Of a stretch of 64,000 nt of DNA, positions 1-8,326 are shown piece after piece. The DNA is taken from NCBI RefSeq assembly GCF_003265345.1, contig NZ_QFWW01000002.1, positions 364,690-428,689 on the forward strand, given 5' to 3'. A model generated the notes under the pieces. The model was given only the letters and a program-made list of their open reading frames with translations. It did not search any database and was not told the DNA's origin. The stretch comes from Lentzea terrae (lineage in GTDB: Bacteria > Actinomycetota > Actinomycetes > Mycobacteriales > Pseudonocardiaceae). The translations under genes were made by a program, and so were the position numbers. The number at the start of each line of letters is the position of its first letter. Positions within the stretch are counted from its first letter, which is position 1.

Positions 1-62
1 AGCCCCGTCCGGCCACCCGAGCAACCACGCTGGAAGGCGACACCACCGCGAGCACCAAAGGG

Positions 63-106
63 CTGGGCCGGGGTGCCACCGCCGCCGCTCCGGCACCCCG
101 GCCCAG
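63..106. terminator. Strong GC stem-loop, probable terminator
   Basis: A perfect 15-bp inverted repeat (63-77 with 92-106) encloses a 14-nt loop. It lies about 65 nt beyond the stop codon of the minus-strand GH47 gene, so it probably ends that transcript. No T-run follows, which is usual in actinomycetes. It could also serve a gene to the left of the window. The rest of 1-172 holds nothing else I can recognise. Confidence 0.6.
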
Positions 107-172
107 GTGAGACCGGGCCTGAACACCGCCGCCGCCAAGTTGCGGAGCTCAGAACCCGGAGTCTCGAACCAC

Positions 173-1559
173 CTACCGACGCGCCCCCAGGAAGAGGTTG
201 CCCTCGGTGGACAGGTAGTGGTTGGTGTAGTCGAAGCGCCGTGCGTCACCGAAGATCAGCCAGTAGTACTTGAGCTGCTCCGACCACCAGTACCCAGGAC
301 AGAAGTCGCCCTGAGCCCCGGTCGTCACGTCGCGCAGGATCGTGTAGCCGTAGTTGGTGCGCGAGGTCCGCTTCATCTCCTGGTAGTGCCGGTGGGCGCG
401 CGAGCGGTACACCTCGTCGCGCGTCGCCAGCCACAGGAAGAACGCCGCATCGGCGTACTCGGGGCGGAGCTGGTTGCCCACCGAGGTCGGGCGCAGGGAG
501 GTGTAGTTGATGCCCTCGGGCAGCACGCCGTAGCGGTCCTGCACGGCGGTCCAGGAGTCGTGGTACGCCCGGCCGCGCCGCACGTCGCCGCTCTCGGCCA
601 GCAGGCCGCCGAAGAACGCGGCGAGCTCGCTCTGGGTTCGCGCGTCGCGACGGCCGGTGAAGGCGTCGACTTGGGCGAACCACAGGCGGCCACCTACGAC
701 GTCGGTCTGCGAGCGCAAGATCCCGCGCAGCAGTACGTCCCACCACTGTTTGAGGTCGCGGTCGCCGAACAGGTGCCAGCCGTCCCACAGGTATTCGTAG
801 TAGGAGTCCGCGGGTGGGCCGATCGTGGCGAAGCGGTTGCGCCAGGCGCCCGTCTCGGCGTGCACGTCCCAAGGCAGGAGATCCACAGAAGTACGGCGGT
901 CGAAGGTGTACTTGAAGGCCTTCTTGGCTGCGTTGTAGTACTTGCGGTCGCCGGTCCACCGGGACAAGGAGCCGAACTCGGTGATGTACGTGCCGGTCTC
1001 GGCGAGGTTCGTCTCGGGTGAGGAGACGGCACCGGAACGCAGATTCACGTAGCGGTAAGGGATTCCGGTCGGCGACTTCGTGAAGGCGACCAGCAGCCGG
1101 TCGCCCAGGTCGCGCGCCAGGGCCAACAACGCGGAGTCGCCGCTCACGTGGTACGCGGAGAGCAGGCCGCCCAGCATGCGGATGTTGGTCTCGAAGACCT
1201 GGAACGGTGCGTTCACGTCGAAGGACAGATGAGACTTGACCCAGCGGACGCCCTCGGCGAACTCGGCGTCGAGTTCCATGAGCCACAACGTGTCCAGGGC
1301 TTCCACGACGGTCAGGCCCATCGGGTGGCCGGGGACGAAGAACTCCTCGAAACCGCCGGACACCGGCTTGATCTGGTCGTGGCCGAACGCACGCTCCACA
1401 TTAGGACCGCCAGGCCCAGCGGGTCTCGTTGCGCACGTCTTCTGCGACGGTTCGCCAGCCGTCGGGTGGTGGTTGAGCAGCAGCGACACCGGGCACGCCG
1501 GCGGCAAGTCCGGCGGCTCCGAGGAGGCTGAGAACGCTTCGGCGTGGCAGGTCACGCAT
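173..1559 (-). pseudogene. Glycoside hydrolase family 47 (alpha-1,2-mannosidase), frameshifted
   Basis: GH47 enzymes are inverting alpha-1,2-mannosidases that trim mannose from high-mannose glycans. The N-terminus reads from ATG 1559 behind an AGGGGAGA ribosome site and encodes a Tat-like signal (RRSVLSLLGAAGLAAG, then AAA), so export is expected. This frame reads NETRWAWRS and hits TAA near 1401-1403. The remaining about 400 residues, starting at ERAFGHDQIKPVSGG and GLTVVEALDTLWLM, continue in another frame to the stop at 173. Removing one base at TCCTAATGTG (for example the second A, giving TCC TAT GTG) restores AWRSYVERAFGHD, which fits the family pattern AWxxYxxxAxGHD. So there is a single-base insertion: a recent pseudogene or a sequence error. 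Everything downstream looks intact (STEGN near the C-terminus). It is divergent from the lacI-manA-transporter genes and has a LacI operator copy at 1579-1591. Confidence 0.8.
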
Positions 1560-1578
1560 GGCTGATCTCCCCTCTGGC

Positions 1579-1591
1579 TGACAACGCTGTC
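1579..1591. promoter_or_regulatory. LacI-family operator copy upstream of GH47
   Basis: TGACAACGCTGTC differs by one base from the perfect palindrome GACAACGTTGTC seen at 1747 and 4591. It lies about 20 nt upstream of the GH47 start codon, where a bound repressor would block transcription. The target regulator is inferred from the neighbouring lacI-type gene. Confidence 0.6.
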
Positions 1592-1706
1592 TGTCACCCG
1601 ATCCTTGCGGTGTGCACGGGGAAGAGGTCAAGACCACCGCGGTCACCTGTCCGGTTCGGGACACCATCCGGCGAAATGAAGAGCCGCTTGACCGGTTCCG
1701 GAACGG

Positions 1707-1735
1707 TTGACAACGAGGTAAAGGCGAGGTGAGAT
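1707..1735 (+). promoter_or_regulatory. Putative promoter of the lacI-manA-transporter operon
   Basis: TTGACA (1707-1712), a 17-nt spacer and TGAGAT (1730-1735) resemble a sigma-70 type promoter. Transcription would begin around 1742-1745, at the ATG itself, so the first mRNA may be leaderless. The -35 box is also a half-site of the LacI operator (GACAAC). Confidence 0.45.
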
Positions 1736-1744
1736 ACGGCCACT

Positions 1745-2788
1745 ATGACAACGTTGTCCCCCAGCGGACCGGCAGCCGGTCAGCGCAAGGTCCGTCGCGC
1801 GACGATGAACGACGTCGCGCGGCTGGCGGGCGTCAGCATCAAGACCGTCTCGCGCGTGGTCAACGACGAACCAGGTGTACACCCGTCCACCGCCGAGCGC
1901 GTGCTGGCGGCCATCGACCAGCTCGGGTTCCGGCGGAACCTGAGTGCCCGCAACCTGCGCCGTGGTTCGTCCACCGGCACGATCGGGCTGGTGCTGGAGG
2001 ACGTCGGCAACCCGTTCTACTCCGGCGTGACCCGCGCTGTCGAGGAAATCGCCAGGCTCAGAGGCAGACAGGTGATCTCCGGGTCGTCTGACGAGGACCC
2101 CGGCCGCGAACGGGAGCTCGCGCTGGAGTTCTGCAGCCGCAGGGTCGACGGCCTGCTGATCGTGCCCGCCGGGCTGCAGCACAGCTATCTGGTGCCGGAG
2201 ATGCGCGCGGGCACGCCCGTGGTGTTCCTGGACCGCCCGGCGGGCGACGTCGTGGCGGACACCGTGCTGGTGGACAACATCGGCGGCACCGTCGAGGCGG
2301 TCACCCATCTGGCTGCACATGGCCATCGCCGCATCGCGTTCCTCGGGGACGCGCCGGACATCTTCACCGCCAACGAACGCCTGCGCGGTTACCGCGAGGG
2401 CTGTGTGCGTGCGGGCATCGGATACCACGAGGAACTCGTGGCGATGGGGCCGCACGACGAGAGCACTGTGGTGACGACGCTGCAACGGCTGCAGAGCATG
2501 CGTGATCCCGCGACGGCGATCGTGGCCGGCAACAACCGCATCACCGTGCACATCCTGCGAGCGCTCGCGGGCGTCGCCGAGAAGCCGGCGCTGGTGGGCT
2601 TCGACGACTTCGAGCTCGCCGACCTGCTGTCGCCGCCGGTGACCGTGATCGCACACGACGCGAGCGCACTCGGCAAGGCGGCCACCGATTTGTTGTTCGC
2701 CCGACTGGACGGCGACAACTCACCACCGCGCCGCGTCGTGCTGCCGGTGCGCTTGGTGCCACGAGGATCCGGGGAGGTCCACGCGTGA
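1745..2788 (+). CDS. LacI-family transcriptional regulator
   Basis: A 347-residue repressor with an N-terminal LacI helix-turn-helix (TMNDVARLAGVSIKTVSRVV, about residues 20-40, with the hinge LGFRRNLSARNLRRG) and a periplasmic-binding-protein-like effector domain (GTIGLVLEDVGNPFYSGV onward, ending in a conserved GFDDFELADLLSPPVT segment). It is the first gene of an operon and overlaps manA by four bases (GTGA). It probably controls the sugar genes on both sides. Four GACAACGTTGTC-like sites occur in the locus, one covering its own start codon, which suggests autoregulation. The sugar effector cannot be read from the sequence. An alternative start is the ATG at 1805, which lacks a good ribosome site. 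Confidence 0.92.
   Translation: MTTLSPSGPAAGQRKVRRATMNDVARLAGVSIKTVSRVVNDEPGVHPSTAERVLAAIDQLGFRRNLSARNLRRGSSTGTIGLVLEDVGNPFYSGVTRAVEEIARLRGRQVISGSSDEDPGRERELALEFCSRRVDGLLIVPAGLQHSYLVPEMRAGTPVVFLDRPAGDVVADTVLVDNIGGTVEAVTHLAAHGHRRIAFLGDAPDIFTANERLRGYREGCVRAGIGYHEELVAMGPHDESTVVTTLQRLQSMRDPATAIVAGNNRITVHILRALAGVAEKPALVGFDDFELADLLSPPVTVIAHDASALGKAATDLLFARLDGDNSPPRRVVLPVRLVPRGSGEVHA
1747..1758. promoter_or_regulatory. LacI-family operator (perfect 12-bp palindrome) over the lacI start
   Basis: GACAACGTTGTC is a perfect palindrome with a central CG, as typical of LacI-family operators. It begins at the last base of the lacI start codon, just downstream of the predicted transcription start, so binding would give autorepression of the operon. 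The same 12-mer recurs at 4591-4602. Confidence 0.7.
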
Positions 2789-3816
2789 GTTCTGGTGTGC
2801 TCCACCAGCCTGTCAACCTGCCGGCGAACCAGCCGAAGCAGTTCTACCGCGGCGGTGACGCGATCGCCGCGTTGCGCGGTGGCACGAGCGGTGACTTCGG
2901 ACCCGAGGACTGGGTGGCCTCGACGACGACGCTGTTCGGCCGCAGCGATGCCGGGTTGACAACGTTGCCGAACGGCATCCTGCTCCGCGACGCCGTCGAG
3001 GCGGACCCGACCGGGTGGCTCGGCCCCGACCACGTGGCGAAGTTCGGCGCCGACACGGCGTTGCTGGTGAAGCTGCTCGACGCGGGCCAGCGCCTGCCCG
3101 TGCACTGCCACCCGTCCAACGCTTTCGCCTCCGCACACCTCAACTGCCGCCACGGCAAGACGGAGGCGTGGATCGTCGTCGGCACGTCCGGCGCGGACCC
3201 GACCGTCTACATCGGATTCCGCGACGAGGTGCCCGCGGACAAGATCGCCGAGTGGGTGGCCACGCAGGACACCGCGGCGATGCTGGACGCGCTGAACCCG
3301 GTCGGCGTGCGGCCGGGCGACACGGTCTTCGTGCCGGCCGGTGTGCCGCACGCGATCGGCGAGGGCGTGTTCATCGTCGAACTGCAGCAGCCCACGGACT
3401 TCTCGGTGACGCTGGAGTGGCAGGGCTTCCTCGCCAACGCCGACGTCGGCCACCTCGGCCTCGGCTACGACGTCGCATTGGACTGCGTCGACCGGCACGG
3501 CTGGGGCAGCCGGCTGGACAAGCTCGTGCGCCAGACGTCCGAGAAGTGGGCGCCGTCGGTCGACCTGCTCGGCCACGACGCGGACCCATTCTTCCAGGCC
3601 GACCGCCTGCACGTGGAGGGCTCCTCCGCACTGGAGCCGTCGTTCGCCGTGCTGGTGGTGCTGGAGGGGTCAGGCCAGCTCGGTGAGCTGGAGGTGCACA
3701 AGGGCAGCACCGTCGTCGTGCCGCACGCGGCCGGAGAGCTCGGGCTGACCGGTGACCTGGTGGCGATCCGCTGCCGACCGCCCGTACTGTCCACAGTGGA
3801 GGATGTGTCGCCATGA
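2785..3816 (+). CDS. manA: Class I mannose-6-phosphate isomerase
   Basis: Interconverts mannose 6-phosphate and fructose 6-phosphate in the cytosol. The 343-residue cupin protein carries the expected zinc and substrate segments: PVHCHPSNAFA (His107/His109), HGKTEAW (Glu127), and GVPHAIGEG followed by IVELQQPTDFS. It starts at a GTG overlapping the lacI stop and ends in an ATGA overlap with the ATPase gene, so it is translationally coupled on both sides. A ManA placed between a LacI regulator, an alpha-mannosidase and an importer suggests that mannose is the imported sugar. A mannokinase is not present in the window. Confidence 0.93.
   Translation: MSSGVLHQPVNLPANQPKQFYRGGDAIAALRGGTSGDFGPEDWVASTTTLFGRSDAGLTTLPNGILLRDAVEADPTGWLGPDHVAKFGADTALLVKLLDAGQRLPVHCHPSNAFASAHLNCRHGKTEAWIVVGTSGADPTVYIGFRDEVPADKIAEWVATQDTAAMLDALNPVGVRPGDTVFVPAGVPHAIGEGVFIVELQQPTDFSVTLEWQGFLANADVGHLGLGYDVALDCVDRHGWGSRLDKLVRQTSEKWAPSVDLLGHDADPFFQADRLHVEGSSALEPSFAVLVVLEGSGQLGELEVHKGSTVVVPHAAGELGLTGDLVAIRCRPPVLSTVEDVSP
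2958..2969. promoter_or_regulatory. Possible intragenic LacI operator in manA
   Basis: GACAACGTTGCC matches the locus operator at 11 of 12 positions and sits about 170 bp inside manA. It could be an auxiliary site for looping, or a chance match. Confidence 0.3.
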
Positions 3817-4577
3817 GCGAGCCGTTGCTGGAGGCTCGTGATCTCACGAAGAGCTACGGCACCGTGGAAGCTCTCCGCGGTGCCTCGTTCACCGCCCACC
3901 CCGGCGAGGTCGTGTCGCTGATCGGCGACAACGGCGCGGGGAAGTCCACCCTGGTGAAGTGCCTGTCCGGGGTGGAGCAGCCGACCAGCGGAACCCTGCT
4001 GTTCGAGGGCAAACCCCTGACGCTGCACTCCCCCAACGACGCCCGCGACCGCGGCATCGAGACGGTGTTCCAGGACCTCGCGGTCGCGCCGGACCTCGAC
4101 CCGGCCGCGAACATGTTCCTGGGCAGGGAGATCCTCAAGTCCGGCCCGCTCGGCTGGCTGGGCGTGCTGGACAAGAAGGCGATGCGCCGGCAGGCGGCCG
4201 AGCACTTCACCAGGTTCGGCGCGACGCTGCAGAGCATCGACGTGCCGATCGCGGCGCTGTCCGGTGGTCAGCGCCAGTCGGTCGCGGTCGCCCGGTCGGT
4301 CGCGTGGGCGTCGAAGCTCGTGTTCATGGACGAGCCGACCGCCGCACTCGGTGTCGTGCAGCGGGAACGCGTGCTGGACGTGATCAAGCGCGTGCGCGAC
4401 GAGGGCATCGCCGTGGTGCTGATCTCGCACAACATGCCCGAGGTGCTGTCGGTCTCGGACCGGGTCGAGGTGCTGCGCCTAGGTCGTAGAGTCGCCCGGT
4501 TCAAGGCCGCCGACACGACTGTCGAAGAGCTCGTCGGCGCGATGACCGGCGCACTGTCGCAGGAGGACGTCGCGTGA
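3813..4577 (+). CDS. Sugar ABC transporter ATP-binding protein, single NBD
   Basis: A 254-residue ATPase with Walker A GDNGAGKST (about 38-46), Q-loop ETVFQDLAV, signature LSGGQRQS, Walker B LVFMDEPTAAL and switch histidine LISHNMPE. It powers the importer formed with the next two genes. RbsA-type ATPases usually contain two fused NBDs of about 500 residues; this one has a single NBD like FrcA, so a homodimer is expected. It overlaps manA by ATGA and the permease by four bases. Confidence 0.92.
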   Translation: MSEPLLEARDLTKSYGTVEALRGASFTAHPGEVVSLIGDNGAGKSTLVKCLSGVEQPTSGTLLFEGKPLTLHSPNDARDRGIETVFQDLAVAPDLDPAANMFLGREILKSGPLGWLGVLDKKAMRRQAAEHFTRFGATLQSIDVPIAALSGGQRQSVAVARSVAWASKLVFMDEPTAALGVVQRERVLDVIKRVRDEGIAVVLISHNMPEVLSVSDRVEVLRLGRRVARFKAADTTVEELVGAMTGALSQEDVA

Positions 4578-5611
4578 TGACCAATGAGAAGACAACGTTG
4601 TCATCTCTCTCGGACGAGCAGCGCACGCCGCTGATCAAGCGACTGACCGGCGCGAACACGCTCTGGATCGGCCTGGTGCTGCTGTTGCTGGTCGCGGTGT
4701 TCGGCGCGATCCGCCCGGACGCGATCTTCCAGGTCACCACGCTGCAGTTCCTGCTGGCGGAGACCGCGGTGCTGCTGGTGCTCTCGGTCGGCATGACGTT
4801 CGTGATCATCACCTCCGGCATCGACCTGTCGGTCGGTTCGGTGCTGGTGTTCGCGAGCGTGAGCTCCGCGATGGCGATGAACTCGGTGTCCGGCGGCGAC
4901 GCGACGAACGCAGGCTGGGGCGTGATCGCGTTCGGCCTGCTGGTGGCGGTCGTCAGCGGCGCGGTGTGGGGACTGCTCAACGGCCTGCTGATCTCCCGCG
5001 CGAAGATCCCTCCGCTGATCGTGACCCTGGGTTCGTTCGGCGCGGCGCAGGGCGCGGCCCTGTTGCTGAACAACGGTTCCAACGTCTCCGGCATCCCGGA
5101 CAAGCTGAACCGCACCTTCGGCTCCGGCACGTGGTTCGGCATCCCGAACATCGTGATCGTGGCCGCGATCGTCACCGCTCTCGGCGCGCTTCTCCTGTCC
5201 ACGACGCGCTTCGGCCGCTACACCTACGCGGTCGGTTCGAACGAGGAGGCGGCCCGGCGCGTGGGCATCTCGGTGCGCGGCCACCTCACGAAGGTCTACC
5301 TGCTCGCGGGCACCCTCGCCGGTCTGGCGGGCTTCATGGGCAACGCGTTCTTCCGGGTCGCGGTCGTCACCGGCCACGAGACGGACAACCTGAACGCGAT
5401 CGCCGCCGTCGTACTGGGTGGGACCAGCATCTTCGGCGGTACGGGTTCGGTGCTGGGCACGGTGTTCGGTGTGTTCATCCCGGCGGTGTTGGAGAAGGGC
5501 CTCGTGATCATCGGGGTCAAGGAGTTCTGGCAGCCGATCGCCGTGGCGATCGTGCTGGTGGCCGCCGTGTGGCTGGACCAGACACGGCGGCGGGCGCGCA
5601 ACCAACGTTAG
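4574..5611 (+). CDS. Sugar ABC transporter permease, RbsC/FrcC type
   Basis: A 345-residue inner-membrane protein with about eight to ten hydrophobic segments and the BPD_transp_2 hallmarks (SGIDLSVGSVL near residue 75, NGLLISRAKIPPLIVTLGS, AAVVLGGTSIFGGTGSVLGT). It forms the membrane channel of a carbohydrate uptake system. The start is GTG 4574 or ATG 4577 behind AGGAGG at 4561-4566; GTG overlaps the ATPase stop. A perfect LacI operator lies 18 bp inside the gene. Confidence 0.93.
   Translation: MMTNEKTTLSSLSDEQRTPLIKRLTGANTLWIGLVLLLLVAVFGAIRPDAIFQVTTLQFLLAETAVLLVLSVGMTFVIITSGIDLSVGSVLVFASVSSAMAMNSVSGGDATNAGWGVIAFGLLVAVVSGAVWGLLNGLLISRAKIPPLIVTLGSFGAAQGAALLLNNGSNVSGIPDKLNRTFGSGTWFGIPNIVIVAAIVTALGALLLSTTRFGRYTYAVGSNEEAARRVGISVRGHLTKVYLLAGTLAGLAGFMGNAFFRVAVVTGHETDNLNAIAAVVLGGTSIFGGTGSVLGTVFGVFIPAVLEKGLVIIGVKEFWQPIAVAIVLVAAVWLDQTRRRARNQR
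4591..4602. promoter_or_regulatory. LacI-family operator inside the permease gene start
   Basis: GACAACGTTGTC is identical to the palindrome over the lacI start. It lies in codons 6-10 of the permease gene. It may act as a roadblock or auxiliary operator, or control an internal promoter. Two exact 12-mer copies within 3 kb of one operon are unlikely by chance. Confidence 0.6.
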
Positions 5612-5628
5612 GGAAAGGTGCTGGACCA

Positions 5629-6603
5629 ATGAAGATCCGCTCCGCAGTGGCCGTGTCGGCCGCTTTCCTGCTCGCCGCGTGTGGCGGAGGCGGGCAGATT
5701 GGTGACTCGGGTTCGGGCAACGCTGCCGCGAACAAGAAGCTGGTGCTGATTCCCGGCATCACGGCGGAACCGTTCTACATCTCGATGCAGTGCGGCTTCG
5801 AGGAGGCGGCCAAGGCGGCCGGCTACGAGACCGACACGCAGGCCCCCTCCAAGTTCGACGCGGCCCAGCAAACCCCGATCGTCACTGGTGTCCTGGCCTC
5901 GAAGCCCGCGGCGGTGCTCATCGCGCCGACCGACGACAAGGCCATGGCCGGCCCGATGAAGCAGCTCAAGGACGCGGGCATCAAGGTCGTCGAGGTCGAC
6001 ACCAAGCTGCAGGACACCTCGATCGCCTCGTCCACCATCTCGTCCAACAACGAGCAGGGCGGCAAGCTCGCCGCCGAGACGATCAACAAGCTCACCGCCG
6101 GCAAGACCGGCTCGGTGCTGGTGCTCAACACCAAGGCCGGCACGTCCACGACCGACGCCCGCGCCAAGGGCTTCGAGGACGAGATCAAGAAGTACCCGAA
6201 CCTCAAGTACGTCGGGCAGCAGTACACCGACAACGAGGCCGCCACCGCGGCGTCGAAGGTGACCGCGACGCTGGCCGCGAACCCCGACCTGATCGGTGTG
6301 TTCGCCACCAACCTGAACTCCGGCGAGGGTGCGGCGACCGGTCTGCGCAACGCCGGCAAGACCGGTGCGGTGAACCTGGTCGGCTTCGACGCCTCGCCCA
6401 AGCAGGTGGAGGACCTGAAGGCGGGCTTCGTGCAGGCCCTGATCGCCCAGGACCCCGGCACGATCGGCAAGCAGGGTGTCGAGCAGGCCGTGGCCGCGAT
6501 CGACGGCAAGGCGAACAAGCGGAACATCGAGACCGACCTGGTCGCCATCACCAAGGACGACGCGGAGAAGAACTCGAAGTACTTCTACAAGAAGGCCTGC
6601 TGA
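5629..6603 (+). CDS. Sugar ABC transporter substrate-binding lipoprotein, RbsB type
   Basis: A 324-residue lipoprotein with signal peptide MKIRSAVAVSAAFLLAAC, lipobox LLAAC and Cys18 as lipid anchor. The mature part is a type I periplasmic-binding fold (KKLVLIPGITAEPFYISMQCG, PAAVLIAPTDDKAM, VVEVDTKLQD, GVFATNLNSGEGA, LVGFDAS). It captures the sugar outside the cell for the permease and ATPase upstream. The start is ATG 5629 behind GGGAAAGG, 17 nt after the permease stop. A strong terminator follows, so it closes the operon. Confidence 0.93.
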   Translation: MKIRSAVAVSAAFLLAACGGGGQIGDSGSGNAAANKKLVLIPGITAEPFYISMQCGFEEAAKAAGYETDTQAPSKFDAAQQTPIVTGVLASKPAAVLIAPTDDKAMAGPMKQLKDAGIKVVEVDTKLQDTSIASSTISSNNEQGGKLAAETINKLTAGKTGSVLVLNTKAGTSTTDARAKGFEDEIKKYPNLKYVGQQYTDNEAATAASKVTATLAANPDLIGVFATNLNSGEGAATGLRNAGKTGAVNLVGFDASPKQVEDLKAGFVQALIAQDPGTIGKQGVEQAVAAIDGKANKRNIETDLVAITKDDAEKNSKYFYKKAC

Positions 6604-6617
6604 TCTCACGAGCAACC

Positions 6618-6655
6618 GCAGCAGGGCCGTCCCGTGCGAGGGGCGGCCCTGCTGC
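6618..6655 (+). terminator. Terminator of the sugar importer operon
   Basis: A perfect 12-bp stem (GCAGCAGGGCCG, 6618-6629, with 6644-6655) encloses a 14-nt loop that can pair further (CCC/GGG). It starts 14 nt after the substrate-binding-protein stop codon. No long T-run follows. Confidence 0.8.
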
Positions 6656-6660
6656 GCTGT

Positions 6661-6674
6661 ATGACGAACGTCAT
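6661..6674. promoter_or_regulatory. 14-bp palindrome in the hydrolase upstream region
   Basis: ATGACGAACGTCAT has perfect 6-bp arms around AA. It lies just beyond the terminator and 115 nt upstream of the first hydrolase, a good place for an operator. No cognate regulator is adjacent. Confidence 0.35.
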
Positions 6675-6754
6675 CAGGGTTTGGCCGGGTCGGCGTAAGA
6701 CCCAAGTTGTAGGCGGTCGCCATCCTTAGGCCGATGCTCGGGCACCCCTCGACG

Positions 6755-6775
6755 CGATGAGCTGGTAGCTCATCG
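6755..6775 (+). promoter_or_regulatory. 5'-UTR hairpin directly before the hydrolase ribosome site
   Basis: CGATGAGCT and AGCTCATCG form a perfect 9-bp stem with a GGT loop that ends at the edge of the GGAGGGGG ribosome site (from 6775). It could tune translation, protect the mRNA, or be an operator. No known riboswitch shape is visible. Confidence 0.4.
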
Positions 6776-6788
6776 GAGGGGGAACCGA

Positions 6789-8312
6789 ATGCACCGCAAG
6801 AAGATCGCGGCGGCACTAGTCGCCGTCACCGCCACCTCGCTACTCATCGCACCACAGGCGCAAGCAGCCACCCAGACCATCAACTGGCAGAAGTGCTTCG
6901 ACACACCGCCTCCCGGCTTCCCACCGGGCTCGGAACGGTTGGAGTGCGGCCAGTTCACCGCGCCGATGGACTGGAACAACCCCGGCAACGGCAAGACCAT
7001 CACGATCGCGGTCAGCCGGCTCAAGCCGACGACCGGCACGGCGAAGACCACGGTCTTCACCAACCCCGGCGGACCGGGCGGGGAAGGGCGCACGCTGCCC
7101 CTGGTCTACCTCGACCGCCCGAAGCTCAGCGAGAACGCCGAGATCATCGGCATCGACCCGCGCGGCACCGGCGCGAGCAGCAACGTCACCTGCGGCTTGT
7201 ACCAGGCGTTCGGCGCGACGGACCCGCGTGACCGCAGCAAGGCCAACCTCGACCTGATCTACGGCGGCATGGAGCTGCAGGCCAAGTTCTGCCAGACCAA
7301 GTCCGGCGAGCTCGGCCGCCACGTCACCACCGAGCAGACGGTGAAGGACCTCGACCTGCTCCGGCAGATCCTCGGCAAGAAGAGGGTCAGCTGGCTCGGC
7401 TACTCCGGTGGCAGCTGGATGGGCGCCTACTACGCCACGTACTTCCCGAAGACGGTCGACCGGATCGTGCTCGACTCCAACGCCGAGTTCACCGGCCCGT
7501 GGCAGGCCGTGTTCGACGACTGGGGCATGGGCTTCGAACGCCGGTTCCGCGTCGACTTCCTGCCGTGGGTGGCGAAGTACGACCACGTCTACCACCTCGG
7601 CAAGACCGGCGAGGAGGTCCGCCAGGTCTACGAGCGGACCCGCGCGAAGCTGGCCGAGCAGCCCGTCACGCTGCTGGAGGGCACCTACTACCCGGTCACG
7701 CTGGACTTCGTGCTGCGCGGCTCCATCTACGTCAAGGAAGGGTTCGACGGCGCCGCCCAGACGCTCGCCCGGCTGGCCGGTGTCGCACCCGCACAGCTCG
7801 CGGCGCAGGCGAGCTACCCGGACGCCGGTTTCGGCACGCTGCACGCGATCCTGTGCAACGACACGCCGTTCCAGGGCGGCCGGAAGTACCTGGAGCGCGA
7901 CGCGGTGCGGGACGGCGCGAAGTGGCCGCTGTTCGGCTACTACCAGCTCATGGGCACGTGCGCGTACTGGGACCGGCCGAACGTGCAGCTCGAGCAGCCC
8001 ACCGGAATCGGCGTCGCACCGACGTTGATGGTGCAGTCGGTGCGCGACCCGGCCACGCCGCTCGAGGGCGCGCAGAAAGCGCACCGGAACTTCAAGAACT
8101 CCGTCCTGCTCACCGTCGAGGACGAAGGTGACCACGGCATCTACGGGTGGAACAACAAGTGCGTGAACGACATCGTCGAGCGCTACCTCGTCGACGGCGT
8201 GCCACCCGCGAAAGACCTGTCGTGCCCGGGAGTTCCGCTGCCCGAGCCCGGCGGCACGACGGGCAACGCGCTCGTGCAGGCGCGGCAGCTCGCCACCCAG
8301 CTCGGTTGGTAG
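6789..8312 (+). CDS. Secreted alpha/beta hydrolase, tripeptidyl-aminopeptidase-like (copy 1)
   Basis: A 507-residue protein with a Sec signal peptide (MHRKKIAAALVAVTATSLLI, cleavage around AQA-A). It has an alpha/beta-hydrolase fold with oxyanion segment TNPGGPGGEG, nucleophile elbow GYSGGSW (Ser206), an Asp in VQSVRDPATP, a late His in DEGDHGIYG, and the C-terminal TAP-like region. Family members such as SlpD/Tap of Streptomyces remove N-terminal tripeptides from secreted proteins. The substrate here is unknown. It starts 10 nt after GGAGGGGG. The next gene is a close paralogue 14 nt downstream, so the two form an operon. Confidence 0.9.
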   Translation: MHRKKIAAALVAVTATSLLIAPQAQAATQTINWQKCFDTPPPGFPPGSERLECGQFTAPMDWNNPGNGKTITIAVSRLKPTTGTAKTTVFTNPGGPGGEGRTLPLVYLDRPKLSENAEIIGIDPRGTGASSNVTCGLYQAFGATDPRDRSKANLDLIYGGMELQAKFCQTKSGELGRHVTTEQTVKDLDLLRQILGKKRVSWLGYSGGSWMGAYYATYFPKTVDRIVLDSNAEFTGPWQAVFDDWGMGFERRFRVDFLPWVAKYDHVYHLGKTGEEVRQVYERTRAKLAEQPVTLLEGTYYPVTLDFVLRGSIYVKEGFDGAAQTLARLAGVAPAQLAAQASYPDAGFGTLHAILCNDTPFQGGRKYLERDAVRDGAKWPLFGYYQLMGTCAYWDRPNVQLEQPTGIGVAPTLMVQSVRDPATPLEGAQKAHRNFKNSVLLTVEDEGDHGIYGWNNKCVNDIVERYLVDGVPPAKDLSCPGVPLPEPGGTTGNALVQARQLATQLGW

Positions 8313-8326
8313 AGGAGGGGAAACCG

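Noticed and set aside
4966..5628. Long N-terminal extension of the sugar-binding protein
   Set aside because: It overlaps the permease in another frame. The lipoprotein signal peptide and ribosome site place the true start at 5629.
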